The notes under the pieces: generated by a model | Database searches by the model: none | What the model was told of the DNA's origin: nothing | Seen by the model: only the letters and a program-made list of their open reading frames with translations | In this document: piece by piece, positions 1 through 8,435 of the stretch | Layout: each line of letters opens with the position of its first letter | Position numbering within the stretch: position 1 is the stretch's first letter | Source of the DNA: SXOA01 sp046593355 | GTDB taxonomy: Bacteria; Planctomycetota; Planctomycetia; Pirellulales; Pirellulaceae | Length of the DNA: 64,000 bases | NCBI GenBank assembly: GCA_046593355.1 | Contig: JBKJNY010000108.1 | Coordinates: 7,960-71,959, forward strand | Direction: 5' to 3' | Program-made: the position numbers and the translations under genes

Positions 1-644
1 AGCGCTCCGCAGTTGATGGCGACGAACGGCATGGTGGCCCGCACACTCTGCTGATGCACGGCCCGCGCCACCAATTCTTTGCCGGTGCCGGTCTCGCCCA
101 GGATGAGCACCGTGGAGCTGGTGGGTGCGACCTTTTCGATGAGCCGTTTCACCTGGTCCATCAACTTGCTGCCGCCGACAAGCTCCGTCTTGCCTTCAGC
201 CCGCTGGAGCTGGTGCTTGACGGCCCGGTACTTGTTCATCCACTCCCGTTTGCTGGCGACCCGTTGCAGTAGGGCTTTCAGTTCCAGGAGCCGGCAGGGC
301 TTGGTGAGAAAATCGAAGGCCCCCAGCTTGAGGGCTTGCAGCACGGCGTCGTACGAGGCCTTGCCGGTGAGCACGACGGTGTCGGTTTCCGGCGCGAGCT
401 TTTTGCAGCGGTCGATGACTTCGATGCCGTTCATGCCGGGCATGTCGAGGTCCACGATGATGCAGTCATAGGTGTTGCGGGCGAGCGCGGCCACGGCCGT
501 GGCACCGTCCGGGCAGACGGTCACTTCGTGCCCCATCAGCGGGATTTCCAGGCTCATCAGCTCTTGCAGGGCCGCTTCGTCGTCGGCGAACAGGAGCTTG
601 AGCCGGTTAGGCTGCTTCGCGTCGGGTTTGTGTTTGTCTTTCAT
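1..644 (-). CDS. Sigma-54-dependent response regulator (NtrC family), C-terminus off the window
   Basis: Partial minus-strand gene translated by eye from the ATG at 644. An N-terminal receiver shows an acidic pair (FADDEA), a phosphoacceptor in IIVDLDMPGM, a conserved Thr in VVLTGKAS and the Lys in DFLTKPC. A short helical linker follows, then the start of a sigma-54 AAA+ ATPase with Walker A GETGTGKE; the rest lies before position 1. It is expected to activate RNA polymerase-sigma-54 when phosphorylated. Its start overlaps the end of the histidine kinase gene by 38 nt, so the two are probably translationally coupled and form one two-component system. The target genes cannot be read from here. 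Confidence 0.93.
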   Translation of the reverse strand, partial: MKDKHKPDAKQPNRLKLLFADDEAALQELMSLEIPLMGHEVTVCPDGATAVAALARNTYDCIIVDLDMPGMNGIEVIDRCKKLAPETDTVVLTGKASYDAVLQALKLGAFDFLTKPCRLLELKALLQRVASKREWMNKYRAVKHQLQRAEGKTELVGGSKLMDQVKRLIEKVAPTSSTVLILGETGTGKELVARAVHQQSVRATMPFVAINCGA

Positions 645-2295
645 GCTGCTTCTGGTCCGTGATGGTCAGTTGGTCGGTAGAGACGACGGGCAGAACGACC
701 CGCATCTGGGAGCCCTTCTTCGGCCCGCCGCTGGTGGGTTCAATCGTGCCGCCGTGCTCGGCGATGATGCGGAAGGTGATGGACAGGCCCAGGCCGGTCC
801 CTTTGCCGTCCCGCCGGCGGGTGTAAAAAGGCTCGAACAAGTGCTTCAGAACTTCGGCCGACATCCCGCAGCCGTTGTCCCGCACCAGCAGCTCGGCCTG
901 GTTGCCCAGTCGGCGGAGCTCGACCCAGACGGTGCCGCCGGGATCGAGGCTGTCGAGGGAGTTGGTGATGAGATTCAGCACCACCTGCTTCATTTCCTGG
1001 GCGTTGACCGGGGCGACGACGTGCTGCGTACACTGGAACTCGACCTTCTTCTCGCGGTAGTCCCCGAGGTGCCGCACCATCTCGACGACGCCAATCACCA
1101 GCTCGCGGAGGTCGGTCGGCTGCTTTTGCACATCGCCGAGGCGGGAGAAGTCGAGCAGCCGCTCGGTGATACCCTTGCAGCGAAAGGCTTCGTCCTGGAT
1201 GCGGCGGAGATATTTGGCGACGACTTCGCGGTCGCCGGCATTGTTTTTGGAGGGAGCGCTGACGCTGCCGAGCAAATTGGTGACGCGGGTTTCCAGCGAC
1301 TCCGCGCACATGGCAATCGCGGCCAGCGGGTTGTTGATTTCGTGCGCCACGCCCGCGGCCAGAAAACCGACGCTGGCGAGCTGCTCGCTGCGGACGACTT
1401 CCTGGGTCCGCTGCTGGATTTTGGTTTCCTGGTCGGTCTTGATTTCCAGGAAGCGGGCGGTCATGGCGTTCATGTTGTCGGCCAGCTCCGCCATCTCGTC
1501 GCGCGTGGCGAGATGGATGCGATGCTGGAACTCATCGAACCTGGCGATCCGCCGCGAGCCGCCGATGAGGACGTTGAGCGGCGAGATAACCCACCGGTAA
1601 AACAGTCCCAATAGTACGAACAGGCCGAGCGCGGACAAAATGCCCGTGGACCACGAGATGCTGATCCAGGTCTGGTACTGGCCGCGGACTTCCGACGACA
1701 GGTTGTGCATCCGCTCGTAAAGCTGTGGCTTGAGGGCGTCGACCTCGTCCCGCATCTGGCGGAGCTGTTCGATCAGGCCGTCGACGTGGCCGGGGACCAG
1801 CAGCCAGTCCGCTTCGTCTTTTGATTTTTCCAGCCGCTCCAGGCTGGCGGCGATTTGCCCCAGCGTTTCGCGGTCGCGGCTGCGGTCGCCAAGTTGGCCG
1901 AACTGGGGGAGGTCCAGATCGAGGTGTTGCCGATATTGCTGCAAGGAATCCTTGATCCGGCCCAGTTTGAAATTGAAATCTGCCTTGGCCATCGCCCCTC
2001 CGTCCGGCTTCTCGCGGGCGATCACGTCCGTGGCCGGTCTCCCCTTGGAGCTGTGTAGCGAGTCCTGCGCATGGCCGATGCGGCTGGAGAGCTCGTCGGC
2101 GAGCGGCAGTTCATCGGCCCGCCAACTGATGGTCTTGGCAAGTTCCCGATAGGCATACAGCCCCTGCAAGCTGTTGACCGCCAGGACGCCGACAATCACA
2201 AACAACAACCCCACGCAGAGGAAGAGCTTGAACTTGATGGGCCAGCGGAACAGCACGGCGACCTCCTTGTCGCGCAACAATCGCCGGCGCTCCAT
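607..2295 (-). CDS. Membrane sensor histidine kinase (HAMP-HisKA-HATPase)
   Basis: 562 residues. One membrane helix lies at about 22-46, a helical extracytoplasmic sensor segment of about 165 residues follows, then a second membrane helix at about 212-235 and a HAMP-like linker. The HisKA box is GVAHEINNPLAAI with phospho-acceptor His318. The ATPase domain shows the N box (NLITNSLDSL), G1 (DNGCGM) and G2 (GKGTGLGLS). NtrB-like kinases of this form autophosphorylate and pass phosphate to an NtrC-type regulator, which here is the overlapping downstream gene. No recognisable PAS domain is present. The signal sensed is unknown. Confidence 0.95.
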   Translation of the reverse strand: MERRRLLRDKEVAVLFRWPIKFKLFLCVGLLFVIVGVLAVNSLQGLYAYRELAKTISWRADELPLADELSSRIGHAQDSLHSSKGRPATDVIAREKPDGGAMAKADFNFKLGRIKDSLQQYRQHLDLDLPQFGQLGDRSRDRETLGQIAASLERLEKSKDEADWLLVPGHVDGLIEQLRQMRDEVDALKPQLYERMHNLSSEVRGQYQTWISISWSTGILSALGLFVLLGLFYRWVISPLNVLIGGSRRIARFDEFQHRIHLATRDEMAELADNMNAMTARFLEIKTDQETKIQQRTQEVVRSEQLASVGFLAAGVAHEINNPLAAIAMCAESLETRVTNLLGSVSAPSKNNAGDREVVAKYLRRIQDEAFRCKGITERLLDFSRLGDVQKQPTDLRELVIGVVEMVRHLGDYREKKVEFQCTQHVVAPVNAQEMKQVVLNLITNSLDSLDPGGTVWVELRRLGNQAELLVRDNGCGMSAEVLKHLFEPFYTRRRDGKGTGLGLSITFRIIAEHGGTIEPTSGGPKKGSQMRVVLPVVSTDQLTITDQKQHERQTQTRREAA

Positions 2296-2558
2296 CCGTG
2301 GACGCCGCCGCTCTCGGGTTGCGGGTGGAAGTGTACCACCGGCGAACTTGCCGGGGCAAGCTTGAAAGCAGGCCGCTGCCGCCGGGTGCTAGCGGCGGCT
2401 GATCGAATTGGTATGGAAATCTTGTCTGGATTCAATAACGGAATAGAAGTGAAGAAGGCAGCGACTGCGGCGAAGATACCCTTCGTGGGTGAAGCGGCCG
2501 AAAAGGCGATGGAGAGCATCCGGCGGAGGAATGCGGGATAGGGCGACTCTCTTGATCT
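2296..2558. other. Spacer upstream of the histidine kinase, no supported gene
   Basis: About 260 nt. A 42-codon plus-strand ORF at 2413-2541 has no Shine-Dalgarno and no family I recognise, so it is not called. The two-component operon promoter should lie here on the minus strand, but I see no convincing sigma-54 (-24/-12) or sigma-70 element. Confidence 0.5.
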
Positions 2559-2648
2559 CTCCTCATTTTTCTGTCTCCCATTTTTCTGTCAGCTTCCGCG
2601 GAGCAACGACGGAACTGACAGAAAAATTGAGGACAGAAAAATGAGGAG
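2559..2648. repeat. Large imperfect palindrome with internal direct repeats
   Basis: Arms at 2559-2592 and 2615-2648 (34 nt each) are complementary apart from a four-base patch in the middle, around a 22-nt loop. Each arm contains the 11-mer ATTTTTCTGTC twice or nearly so. It lies just beyond the T-run of the minus-strand terminator at 2661-2693. It resembles a REP/MITE-type dispersed repeat; no second copy was seen in the window. Confidence 0.75.
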
Positions 2649-2660
2649 AAAGGCACCAAC

Positions 2661-2693
2661 AAAAAAGGCCCGGTCCAACGTGTGGACCGGGCC
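2661..2693 (-). terminator. Strong intrinsic terminator, minus strand
   Basis: A perfect 11-bp stem (2667-2677 with 2683-2693), a 5-nt loop and a minus-strand run of six T (A-run 2661-2666). There is no minus-strand gene longer than 14 codons for several hundred bases upstream, so it most likely ends the short transcript described at 2774-2960. Confidence 0.85.
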
Positions 2694-2747
2694 CCAGGTA
2701 GCTCGTAAAGATCAGGTGATCCCAACGAGGTTTGTTGGTGGCTTGCC

Positions 2748-2773
2748 GTTAGGCAACCCGCCGGCAGCCTAAC
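2748..2773 (-). other. Hairpin between mini-ORF and terminator
   Basis: A 7-bp perfect stem (GTTAGGC/GCCTAAC; 2748-2754 with 2767-2773) begins at the base after the stop codon of the 14-codon ORF. It is consistent with a structured RNA 3' part or an attenuator-like arrangement; function unknown. Confidence 0.5.
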
Positions 2774-2818
2774 TTAAAAGGCGCCACCTCGGCTGGTACA
2801 GATATAACTCAAACTCAC
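2774..2818 (-). CDS. Candidate 14-residue peptide with exceptional ribosome binding site
   Basis: GTG start at 2818, TAA stop at 2774-2776; predicted peptide MSLSYICTSRGGAF. Seven bases upstream of the GTG ends AAGGAGG, part of AAGGAGGTGGTC (2821-2832), which can pair with almost the whole 16S anti-Shine-Dalgarno (one G-U). Leader hairpins lie upstream, a further hairpin and an intrinsic terminator downstream. No long ORF exists in the transcript. It could be a leader or regulatory peptide, a small toxin-like peptide, or chance within a noncoding RNA whose real role is to bind the ribosome. I do not recognise the family. Confidence 0.4.
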   Translation of the reverse strand: MSLSYICTSRGGAF

Positions 2819-2841
2819 TAGACCACCTCCTTCCCACTAAG

Positions 2842-2915
2842 ATTAACCCCGGTTCAGCCATATGCCGTAGAGCGGCTTACTCCGGGCCCCTAGTAAATCG
2901 TGCTGCGTAGCACGA
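2842..2915 (-). ncRNA. Structured leader of the mini-ORF transcript
   Basis: On the minus strand a 7-bp hairpin (2898-2904 with 2909-2915, GCGT-type loop) is followed by CCCGG/CCGGG enclosing AGCC/GGCT pairing and a small GCCG/CGGC helix (2864-2867 with 2873-2876). A weak AT-rich promoter candidate (TTGATT near 2957-2962, TAAATT or TATAAA near 2931-2941) lies upstream. With the terminator at 2661 this gives a transcript of about 250-270 nt. Structure was inferred by eye only. Confidence 0.4.
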
Positions 2916-3109
2916 ACCAATGTCGACACCTTTATAATTTACGAAACCCAAGCAAAAATCAAGAGGTAATTTGGGAAGAAAGGTTCATTTGGCAAAAGCG
3001 GAAAGTGGAAAGCTGAAAGCGGGAAATACGGACCCGTGACTGGCGAATACCCGCTATACTTCCAGGGTTAACCCGTTTAGCACTTTGCACTTAACACTCT
3101 GCATTTCCC

Positions 3110-4096
3110 TTGTCTTCCCCCGCCATCGCCGTCTCCGACCTTCGCAAGACCTACACCGAGGGAATGTTTTTCCGCAAACGGCAAGAGGCGCTCAAGGGAG
3201 TTTCGTTCGAGGTCCAGCGGGGCGAAATCTTTGGCCTGCTTGGCGGCAACGGCGCGGGCAAGACCACCTTCATCAAAATCCTGCTGGGCATCATCCGCCG
3301 CTCCGCCGGCCATGCGCAGATTCTCGATTTTCCCGCCGGCGACCGCCGGGCCCGGCAGCGGATTGGCTACCTGCCGGAGAATCTTCGCGTCCCGCGTCAT
3401 TTGACGGGTCACACGGCGCTTGAGTACTACGGCCATCTCAGCGGCGTTTCGACGAGAGTCATCAAGGAGCGCCGCGGTGACTTGCTGGAAAAAGTCGGCA
3501 TCGCCGCGCGAGCCAAGGATCCCGTCCGCACGTATTCCAAGGGCATGCTCCAGCGCCTCGGCCTGGCCCAGGCCATGCTGCACGATCCCGACCTGTTCAT
3601 CTTCGACGAGCCAACCGACGGCCTCGATCCGCTCGCCCGCAGCCAGGTCCGCGGGTTTCTGACGGACCTCAAGCGGGAAGGCAAGACCATCTTTCTCAAC
3701 AGCCACATCCTGCAGGAAGTGCAACTGGTCTGCGACCGCGTGGCAATCCTCGATAAAGGCATTCTCAAGCGGGTCGGCTCCGTGCAAGAACTGACCGCCA
3801 CCCACCAGGCGGCTCCCGCCACCAGCGGCAATCCCACTCGGCAGGCGGACATCGAGCTGCACATGGCCGGCACCGCCGCCGCCATCCGCGAGGCCCTCGG
3901 CGGCTGGGAAACGACCAAGTGGCAGAGCCTGTCGGAAGTGGAGCATCAGGTTCACATCCGCAGCGCCGACCAGGAGTACGTCGATCAACTGATTGACCGC
4001 CTCCGTACCGCCCGCATCAGCATCCTGGGCATCACCCGCCGCCAGGCCACGCTGGAAGACGCGTACCTGGGCATCGTCGCCGAAGTGGTGGAGTAA
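3110..4096 (+). CDS. ABC transporter ATP-binding protein (ABC-2 exporter type)
   Basis: 328 residues from a TTG start. Walker A GGNGAGKTT lies near residue 45, the signature SKGMLQRLGLAQAM near 143, Walker B LFIFDEPTDGLD near 161, and an H-loop in LNSHILQEV. The C-terminal extension ending TRRQATLEDAYLGIV is typical of ATPases that pair with ABC-2 permeases. The permease gene starts 3 nt downstream, so the two form one operon. It energises export or a membrane-remodelling step; substrate unknown. The TTG has little Shine-Dalgarno support, and a later in-frame ATG (residue 19) would cut the domain, so TTG is preferred. Confidence 0.95.
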   Translation: MSSPAIAVSDLRKTYTEGMFFRKRQEALKGVSFEVQRGEIFGLLGGNGAGKTTFIKILLGIIRRSAGHAQILDFPAGDRRARQRIGYLPENLRVPRHLTGHTALEYYGHLSGVSTRVIKERRGDLLEKVGIAARAKDPVRTYSKGMLQRLGLAQAMLHDPDLFIFDEPTDGLDPLARSQVRGFLTDLKREGKTIFLNSHILQEVQLVCDRVAILDKGILKRVGSVQELTATHQAAPATSGNPTRQADIELHMAGTAAAIREALGGWETTKWQSLSEVEHQVHIRSADQEYVDQLIDRLRTARISILGITRRQATLEDAYLGIVAEVVE

Positions 4097-4098
4097 CC

Positions 4099-6411
4099 AT
4101 GCGACCGTATCTGGCGATTATCAAAGACTCCTTTCGTGAAGCGATGGCTTCCCGGGTGCTATGGGTATTGCTCGGCGTAATCACGCTGGTGCTGGCCCTG
4201 ATTGCTCCTTTGGGCGTGCGCGGAAGATTGACCACGGACTTTGGCGGCGGCGAAGTCCGCGATCCCCAGGATCTCGTCGCCAAGCTCCGCACCGCGGCTG
4301 CCCGCCCGGAAAACTCTCCCGCCAAACGAATCTGGTCTTTGTGGGACGCCAACCGCCAAAAAAAGCTGATCGAGTTCCAGGAGTACCAAGGAAATCAAGA
4401 CGGCAACTCCCGGAAACAAGGGGAATTTGGCGAGTACATGGAATCCAGGCAGACTCTTTTCCAGGGGCTCAAGGAGCTGCTCGAAAAGGAGGATCTCTAC
4501 CAGCCGGGCGTCTGGCGGGAAGAATCGCTTCCCAAAGAAGCCCGAGACTTCATTGCCAAACGGGACGAGTTGACCCAAGAAGAGCAGGCCCGGCTCAATC
4601 GCCTGCTGATCCAAGCGGCGGCTCCGGGACAGTTTGCTCCTCGAGCTGCTGAATCCATCGCGGTGGCCTACCTGTGGATGGAGACGACCGAGAGTCTGCC
4701 CTTTACCAAAACGCAAGCCGATGCGTTTATCAAGGAGGTGATTGTTCCGATCCTGATGAAATACCTGGTGGGTGTGATCGGGGTCTTCGTTGCTATCCTG
4801 GTGACGTCGCCTGTCATCCCCCAGATGTTTGAGCCGGGTTCGATCAATCTGCTGCTCAGCAAGCCGGTGCAGCGGTCGCTGGTTTTCCTGTCCAAGTTCA
4901 TCGGCGGATGCGCGTTTATTCTGCTCAACGTCGGTTATCTGTGCATGGGGCTGTGGCTGATTTTGGGACTACGGTATGGCATCTGGAATCGGGGGATGCT
5001 GCTATGCATCCCCATTTTCCTGTTCTTGTTTACCATCTATTACGCCGTTTCGACACTGACGGGGATTGTCTGGAAGAGCGCCGTGGTCTCGGTGGTGATC
5101 TGCATCAGCCTGTGGCTGCTGTGTTTCATTGTCGGGGCGATCAAGGTCAATGTGATGGAGCCGTTCGTCGTCGATTTGCAGCGGAACGTCCGCGTGGTGG
5201 ATGCCGGCGGATCGATCATTGCCGTCCGCGAGTCCGGGGGCATGTACCGCTGGAACGCCGAGCTCAAAGACTGGGAGCAAATCCATCTTCCCTCCGGCGG
5301 CGGAGGGGTGCGGAAAACACTAGGTCCGTTCTACCACGCCCCGAGCGATCAACTGCTCATTGGCGAAAGCTGGAATCCTCCCTTCGGCTTGGGCACTGGG
5401 CGGGCGATTTTCCATGTGGCCGGCGGCAATGAAGGTTTTCAGGTCAAGGATGGCCCGGCCTTTCCCGCGGATACCGGCGACTTGCTGGTGGGTTCCGGCG
5501 GGGATGTCCTGGCCGTGGCGCCGGGGGGAATCTTCCGTTTACAAGGGCAGCCCGCGGCAGCCAAGAATCAGATCAAGTTCCTGGGCATGCCGCTCCCTTT
5601 CGCCAATCGCAATGAGTTCCAATCGGCGATGCTGGACAAGGAGCTTACGTTTCCGGCACCCCTCAAAGCGGCCATCGACCCGGTCACCGGCGCGGTTGCC
5701 GTCTATAGCCGGGGAAATGTCTACCTCATGTCCAAGGATACCAAGGGAAACTACGTTCAGAAGGCTCTCCGCAAGTTGGATGGTGACGAGGCGCAGGATG
5801 CGGCCATTGCCATCGGCGGCGCGGCAGTGTTCGTGGCTCGGGCCGACGATCAGGCGCTATTCTTATCCACCGAAGACTTGTCCGTAAGAGCGGAAAAAAA
5901 ACTGGAAGCGGGCAGCCAGCCGCGATTGGTCGCCGCCTCGCCCGATGGAAAGATGTTCTGCGCCCTGTTCCATAACCGTCGCCTCTGGCTGCTGGACTCC
6001 GAGACCAGCGACTGCCGCCTGGCTGCGGTTCGAGGCCAGGGGGACATCTCCGCCTTCGCCTTCCACGGCGACCGCCTCTTGGTGGCAGACCGGATTACGC
6101 GGGTCTGCGATTACCAGACCGCGGATCTGACTCGGCAAGCGACTTACGCCCCCGCCATGAAAACCTCGCAGATTGTCTACTACTACATCATCAGCCCGAT
6201 TTACTACGTGCTCCCTAAGCCGGGCGAACTGGACAATACCGTCCAATATTTGCTGACCGGGAAGGAAACCAGCGACCTGGGGATCTTCCGCGGCGACCTG
6301 TCCCAGGCCCGCGACAATCTGCATCCCTGGCGTCCGGTCTGGACAAGCGCCATATTTGTGGTTGTGATGCTGCTGCTCTCTTGTGTCTACATCGAGCGGC
6401 ACCAGTTCTGA
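4099..6411 (+). CDS. ABC-2 type permease with large extramembrane beta-rich insertion
   Basis: 770 residues. Predicted membrane helices lie at about 17-39, 221-243, 267-292, 299-323, 327-350 and a final one at 750-766. Between helices 1 and 2 is a charged soluble loop of about 180 residues. Between helices 5 and 6 is a soluble block of about 390 residues rich in short strands (for example KMFCALFHNRRLWLLD), which reads like a beta-propeller. That is much larger than in ordinary ABC-2 permeases. It follows its ATPase by 3 nt and precedes a His-rich lipoprotein by 49 nt. The propeller may capture a substrate or partner; this is inference. Confidence 0.88.
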   Translation: MRPYLAIIKDSFREAMASRVLWVLLGVITLVLALIAPLGVRGRLTTDFGGGEVRDPQDLVAKLRTAAARPENSPAKRIWSLWDANRQKKLIEFQEYQGNQDGNSRKQGEFGEYMESRQTLFQGLKELLEKEDLYQPGVWREESLPKEARDFIAKRDELTQEEQARLNRLLIQAAAPGQFAPRAAESIAVAYLWMETTESLPFTKTQADAFIKEVIVPILMKYLVGVIGVFVAILVTSPVIPQMFEPGSINLLLSKPVQRSLVFLSKFIGGCAFILLNVGYLCMGLWLILGLRYGIWNRGMLLCIPIFLFLFTIYYAVSTLTGIVWKSAVVSVVICISLWLLCFIVGAIKVNVMEPFVVDLQRNVRVVDAGGSIIAVRESGGMYRWNAELKDWEQIHLPSGGGGVRKTLGPFYHAPSDQLLIGESWNPPFGLGTGRAIFHVAGGNEGFQVKDGPAFPADTGDLLVGSGGDVLAVAPGGIFRLQGQPAAAKNQIKFLGMPLPFANRNEFQSAMLDKELTFPAPLKAAIDPVTGAVAVYSRGNVYLMSKDTKGNYVQKALRKLDGDEAQDAAIAIGGAAVFVARADDQALFLSTEDLSVRAEKKLEAGSQPRLVAASPDGKMFCALFHNRRLWLLDSETSDCRLAAVRGQGDISAFAFHGDRLLVADRITRVCDYQTADLTRQATYAPAMKTSQIVYYYIISPIYYVLPKPGELDNTVQYLLTGKETSDLGIFRGDLSQARDNLHPWRPVWTSAIFVVVMLLLSCVYIERHQF

Positions 6412-6460
6412 GCCACGGTCTCGCAATCCTTGTCGGCCCTCGTCCGTTGGAGAATATCGA

Positions 6461-6997
6461 ATGCCCCGCTTTCCCCTGTTGGTCCTGCCCTGTGTCCTGC
6501 TCGTCGCTCTTGGTCTCCTCGGCTGCGGGCCGGCAAACAACACCCCGGTGAAGCCGGGAAACAACAAAACCGAGGAGCACGCGCACGACCACGCGACAGT
6601 CGGGCCGCACGGCGGGCACCTGGTCGAGCTGGCGGAGCCGGGGAAGGAAATCAAGGAGGAGTATCACGTGGAGTGGGACCACGAGGAAAACGGCATCATT
6701 ACCGTCTGGATTCTCGATGGCGCGGCCAAGAAGACGGTGCCGATTGCTGCCGACAGCATCTTCATTGAGGTCAAGTCCGGCGAAATGACCGAGGCGTATG
6801 AGCTGGCCGCCGTGGATCGCACCAGCGGGGAAAATGCCAGTGCTTTCAAGTTTAAAGTGATGAGCAAGGCGCTGCTGGGGAAGCTCGAAACGGTGGGCAA
6901 AACCGTCTCCGCAACAATCCGCGTCGATGTCAACGGCAAGCCCTATGAAGGCAAGTTTGAAAAAGATGAGGACGGCCACGCCGGCCACAAGCACTAA
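6461..6997 (+). CDS. His-rich exported lipoprotein
   Basis: 178 residues from ATG 6461, chosen because it begins a clean lipoprotein signal (MPRFPLLVLP... lipobox LGLLGC, acyl-Cys near residue 23). The mature N-terminus is His-rich (EEHAHDHATVGPHGGHL) and the C-terminus ends DGHAGHKH, suggesting divalent-metal binding. The middle is a beta-rich domain of unknown family. It sits 49 nt after the ABC permease in the same direction, so it may be a periplasmic accessory of that exporter. An in-frame start upstream at 6383 would destroy the signal peptide and overlap the permease. Confidence 0.8.
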   Translation: MPRFPLLVLPCVLLVALGLLGCGPANNTPVKPGNNKTEEHAHDHATVGPHGGHLVELAEPGKEIKEEYHVEWDHEENGIITVWILDGAAKKTVPIAADSIFIEVKSGEMTEAYELAAVDRTSGENASAFKFKVMSKALLGKLETVGKTVSATIRVDVNGKPYEGKFEKDEDGHAGHKH

Positions 6998-7095
6998 GCT
7001 CAGATAGTCCAACCGGAGCAGTCCGCAGATTTCGCGGATTTACACCGATGAAATTCAGAGAATCTTGATTCAAAATCTGCGGACGCATCAACGGC

Positions 7096-7968
7096 CTACG
7101 GCAAATTCACCGCCTGGCCGTCGTTCCGCTCCACCATGCGGCGGAGCATCTGGGGGTCGATGTTGCGACTCAAGGTACGCACGCTGCCGTCCGCCATTAA
7201 GACCAACACCACTCCCGGATGGTTACCATCGAATGGCTTGTTCAGATCCCAGGTATTCGGCGCGGCCCAACTGGCGTTCCCTTTGACCTCCATGACGATA
7301 ATCGTGTTGCTGGTGCCGTCCGTGATCTGATCCATTCCATGCTTCATTCCCGGCGCATCTTCCAGGGCACTGCCCGGCCCGGAGACCAGCAGATAATCCG
7401 TTTGCCCGGGTGTCCTGCTCGGATTGGACGGATCCATGATGAAGGGCATGCTTATTTGGGAGAATGCCTGGTTTTCCGGCGAGTCCCAAGCCTTGTCCTT
7501 GTCGAACCTGTCGTAGAAAGGCTGCTGTTCCAGGAAGGGCAGCAGGCAGACCATGCCACTGTAGAGCGGCTTGCCCTCGGCGTCCTTGACGACCGCGGGC
7601 GGGAATTCGTTGTACACGTCGTGGTAAGTATGCAGGGCAATCCCGATCTGCTTCATGTTGTTCGTGGATTGCATCCGCCGAGCAGCTTCGCGGGCCGATT
7701 GCACCGCGGGAAGGAGCAGTGCGACCAGAATGCCGCCGATTCCGCAAACCACCACCAGCGCGCCCCCGATGATCAGCAGGATCACGCCAATGCCAATCCC
7801 CGCGCCGGCCGCCGCCCTGGATGAGGCCGGATACTGCGGCGCCGAACCGGCGGCAAAAGGAACGGTGATCGGCTTTCCGCAGGCCGCGCAGGGCCCCGAC
7901 TGGCCCGCATACTGATCGGCGACCGTCGTCTGTTTCCCGCAAGCGGGACAAGCGAATTGAATAGGCAT
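7096..7968 (-). CDS. DUF1559 pseudopilin-like protein with N-terminal zinc ribbon
   Basis: 290 residues. Residues 1-40 form a zinc ribbon (CPACG and CAACG pairs). One membrane helix follows at about 58-88 and continues into the prepilin-like motif ALLLPAVQSAREAARRMQ and NNMKQIGIALHTYHD, the hallmark of DUF1559 proteins, which are greatly expanded in planctomycetes. The C-terminal H-X9-DG signature is present as FDGNHPGVVLVLMADGSVR. The zinc ribbon replaces the usual N-terminal prepilin cleavage leader, so it is probably not processed as a true pilin. The role is unknown, possibly in the type II secretion-like or cell-envelope apparatus. Confidence 0.9.
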   Translation of the reverse strand: MPIQFACPACGKQTTVADQYAGQSGPCAACGKPITVPFAAGSAPQYPASSRAAAGAGIGIGVILLIIGGALVVVCGIGGILVALLLPAVQSAREAARRMQSTNNMKQIGIALHTYHDVYNEFPPAVVKDAEGKPLYSGMVCLLPFLEQQPFYDRFDKDKAWDSPENQAFSQISMPFIMDPSNPSRTPGQTDYLLVSGPGSALEDAPGMKHGMDQITDGTSNTIIVMEVKGNASWAAPNTWDLNKPFDGNHPGVVLVLMADGSVRTLSRNIDPQMLRRMVERNDGQAVNLP

Positions 7969-8035
7969 GGCGAGCTAAACCGGCTGGAGGAAAGGAACCG
8001 ACCCAGGTTGCACAAAATAATAAGGGAAAAGCAGT

Positions 8036-8121
8036 GTTGAAAAAGGGGTCTGGCTCGGAGCCACCCCAAGACCCTAGCCGTCAACGCGGGTCGCGGCGAC
8101 GTGCCTGACCCCTTTTTCAAC
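8036..8121. repeat. Palindromic repeat family B, copy 1
   Basis: Outer arms GTTGAAAAAGGGGTC and GACCCCTTTTTCAAC enclose the conserved half-motifs TGGCTCGGAGCCAC and GTGCCTGACC. Two more copies occur at 27026-27111 (inverted orientation) and 60846-60941. The form resembles REP elements mobilised by TnpA-REP tyrosine transposases (inference); no such transposase is in the window. Confidence 0.85.
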
Positions 8122-8122
8122 A

Positions 8123-8206
8123 GGCCGATAGGGGGACTCTCCCCCGAGGGTGTTTCGGCTTTCCCTGGGCGATATTAGGATGTCGCCGCAAATATCGCCT
8201 TTTTTC
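8123..8206 (+). ncRNA. Candidate small RNA ending in an intrinsic terminator
   Basis: A GGGGGA-CTC-TCCCCC hairpin at 8131-8145 is followed by a 9-bp stem GGCGATATT/AATATCGCC (8168-8176 with 8191-8199) and six T (8200-8205), a plus-strand intrinsic terminator. No plus-strand gene lies upstream (the neighbour at 7096-7968 is on the other strand), so the terminator has no protein-coding customer. A small RNA starting between the repeat and 8131 is the simplest reading. Promoter not identified. Confidence 0.45.
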
Positions 8207-8435
8207 ATTCTGCTGGGTATGGTGGGCTCCAGCAGAGGTAAACCACGTATTTCACGAATGACACAAATAAATCCAGTCCCATCCGTGAATTCCGTGTTAT
8301 CCGTGGTTCTTACTTGTTGGTGGCTTGTTGGCTGAAAGCGAAAAGTGACCTTGCCCGCTTCGCCCGGTCCCGCTAGAAGCCGCTGATAACGTGAGGGTCA
8401 TTCCGCTCGTCTTGAAGGACCGGGAGAAATTCGCC

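Noticed and set aside
2413..2541. 42-codon plus-strand ORF
   Set aside because: No Shine-Dalgarno, no family, and no terminator or operon partner; not separable from chance.
2821..2832. Match to the 3' end of 16S rRNA (GACCACCTCCTT)
   Set aside because: No other rRNA sequence nearby. On the opposite strand it is a correctly spaced Shine-Dalgarno, which explains it better.
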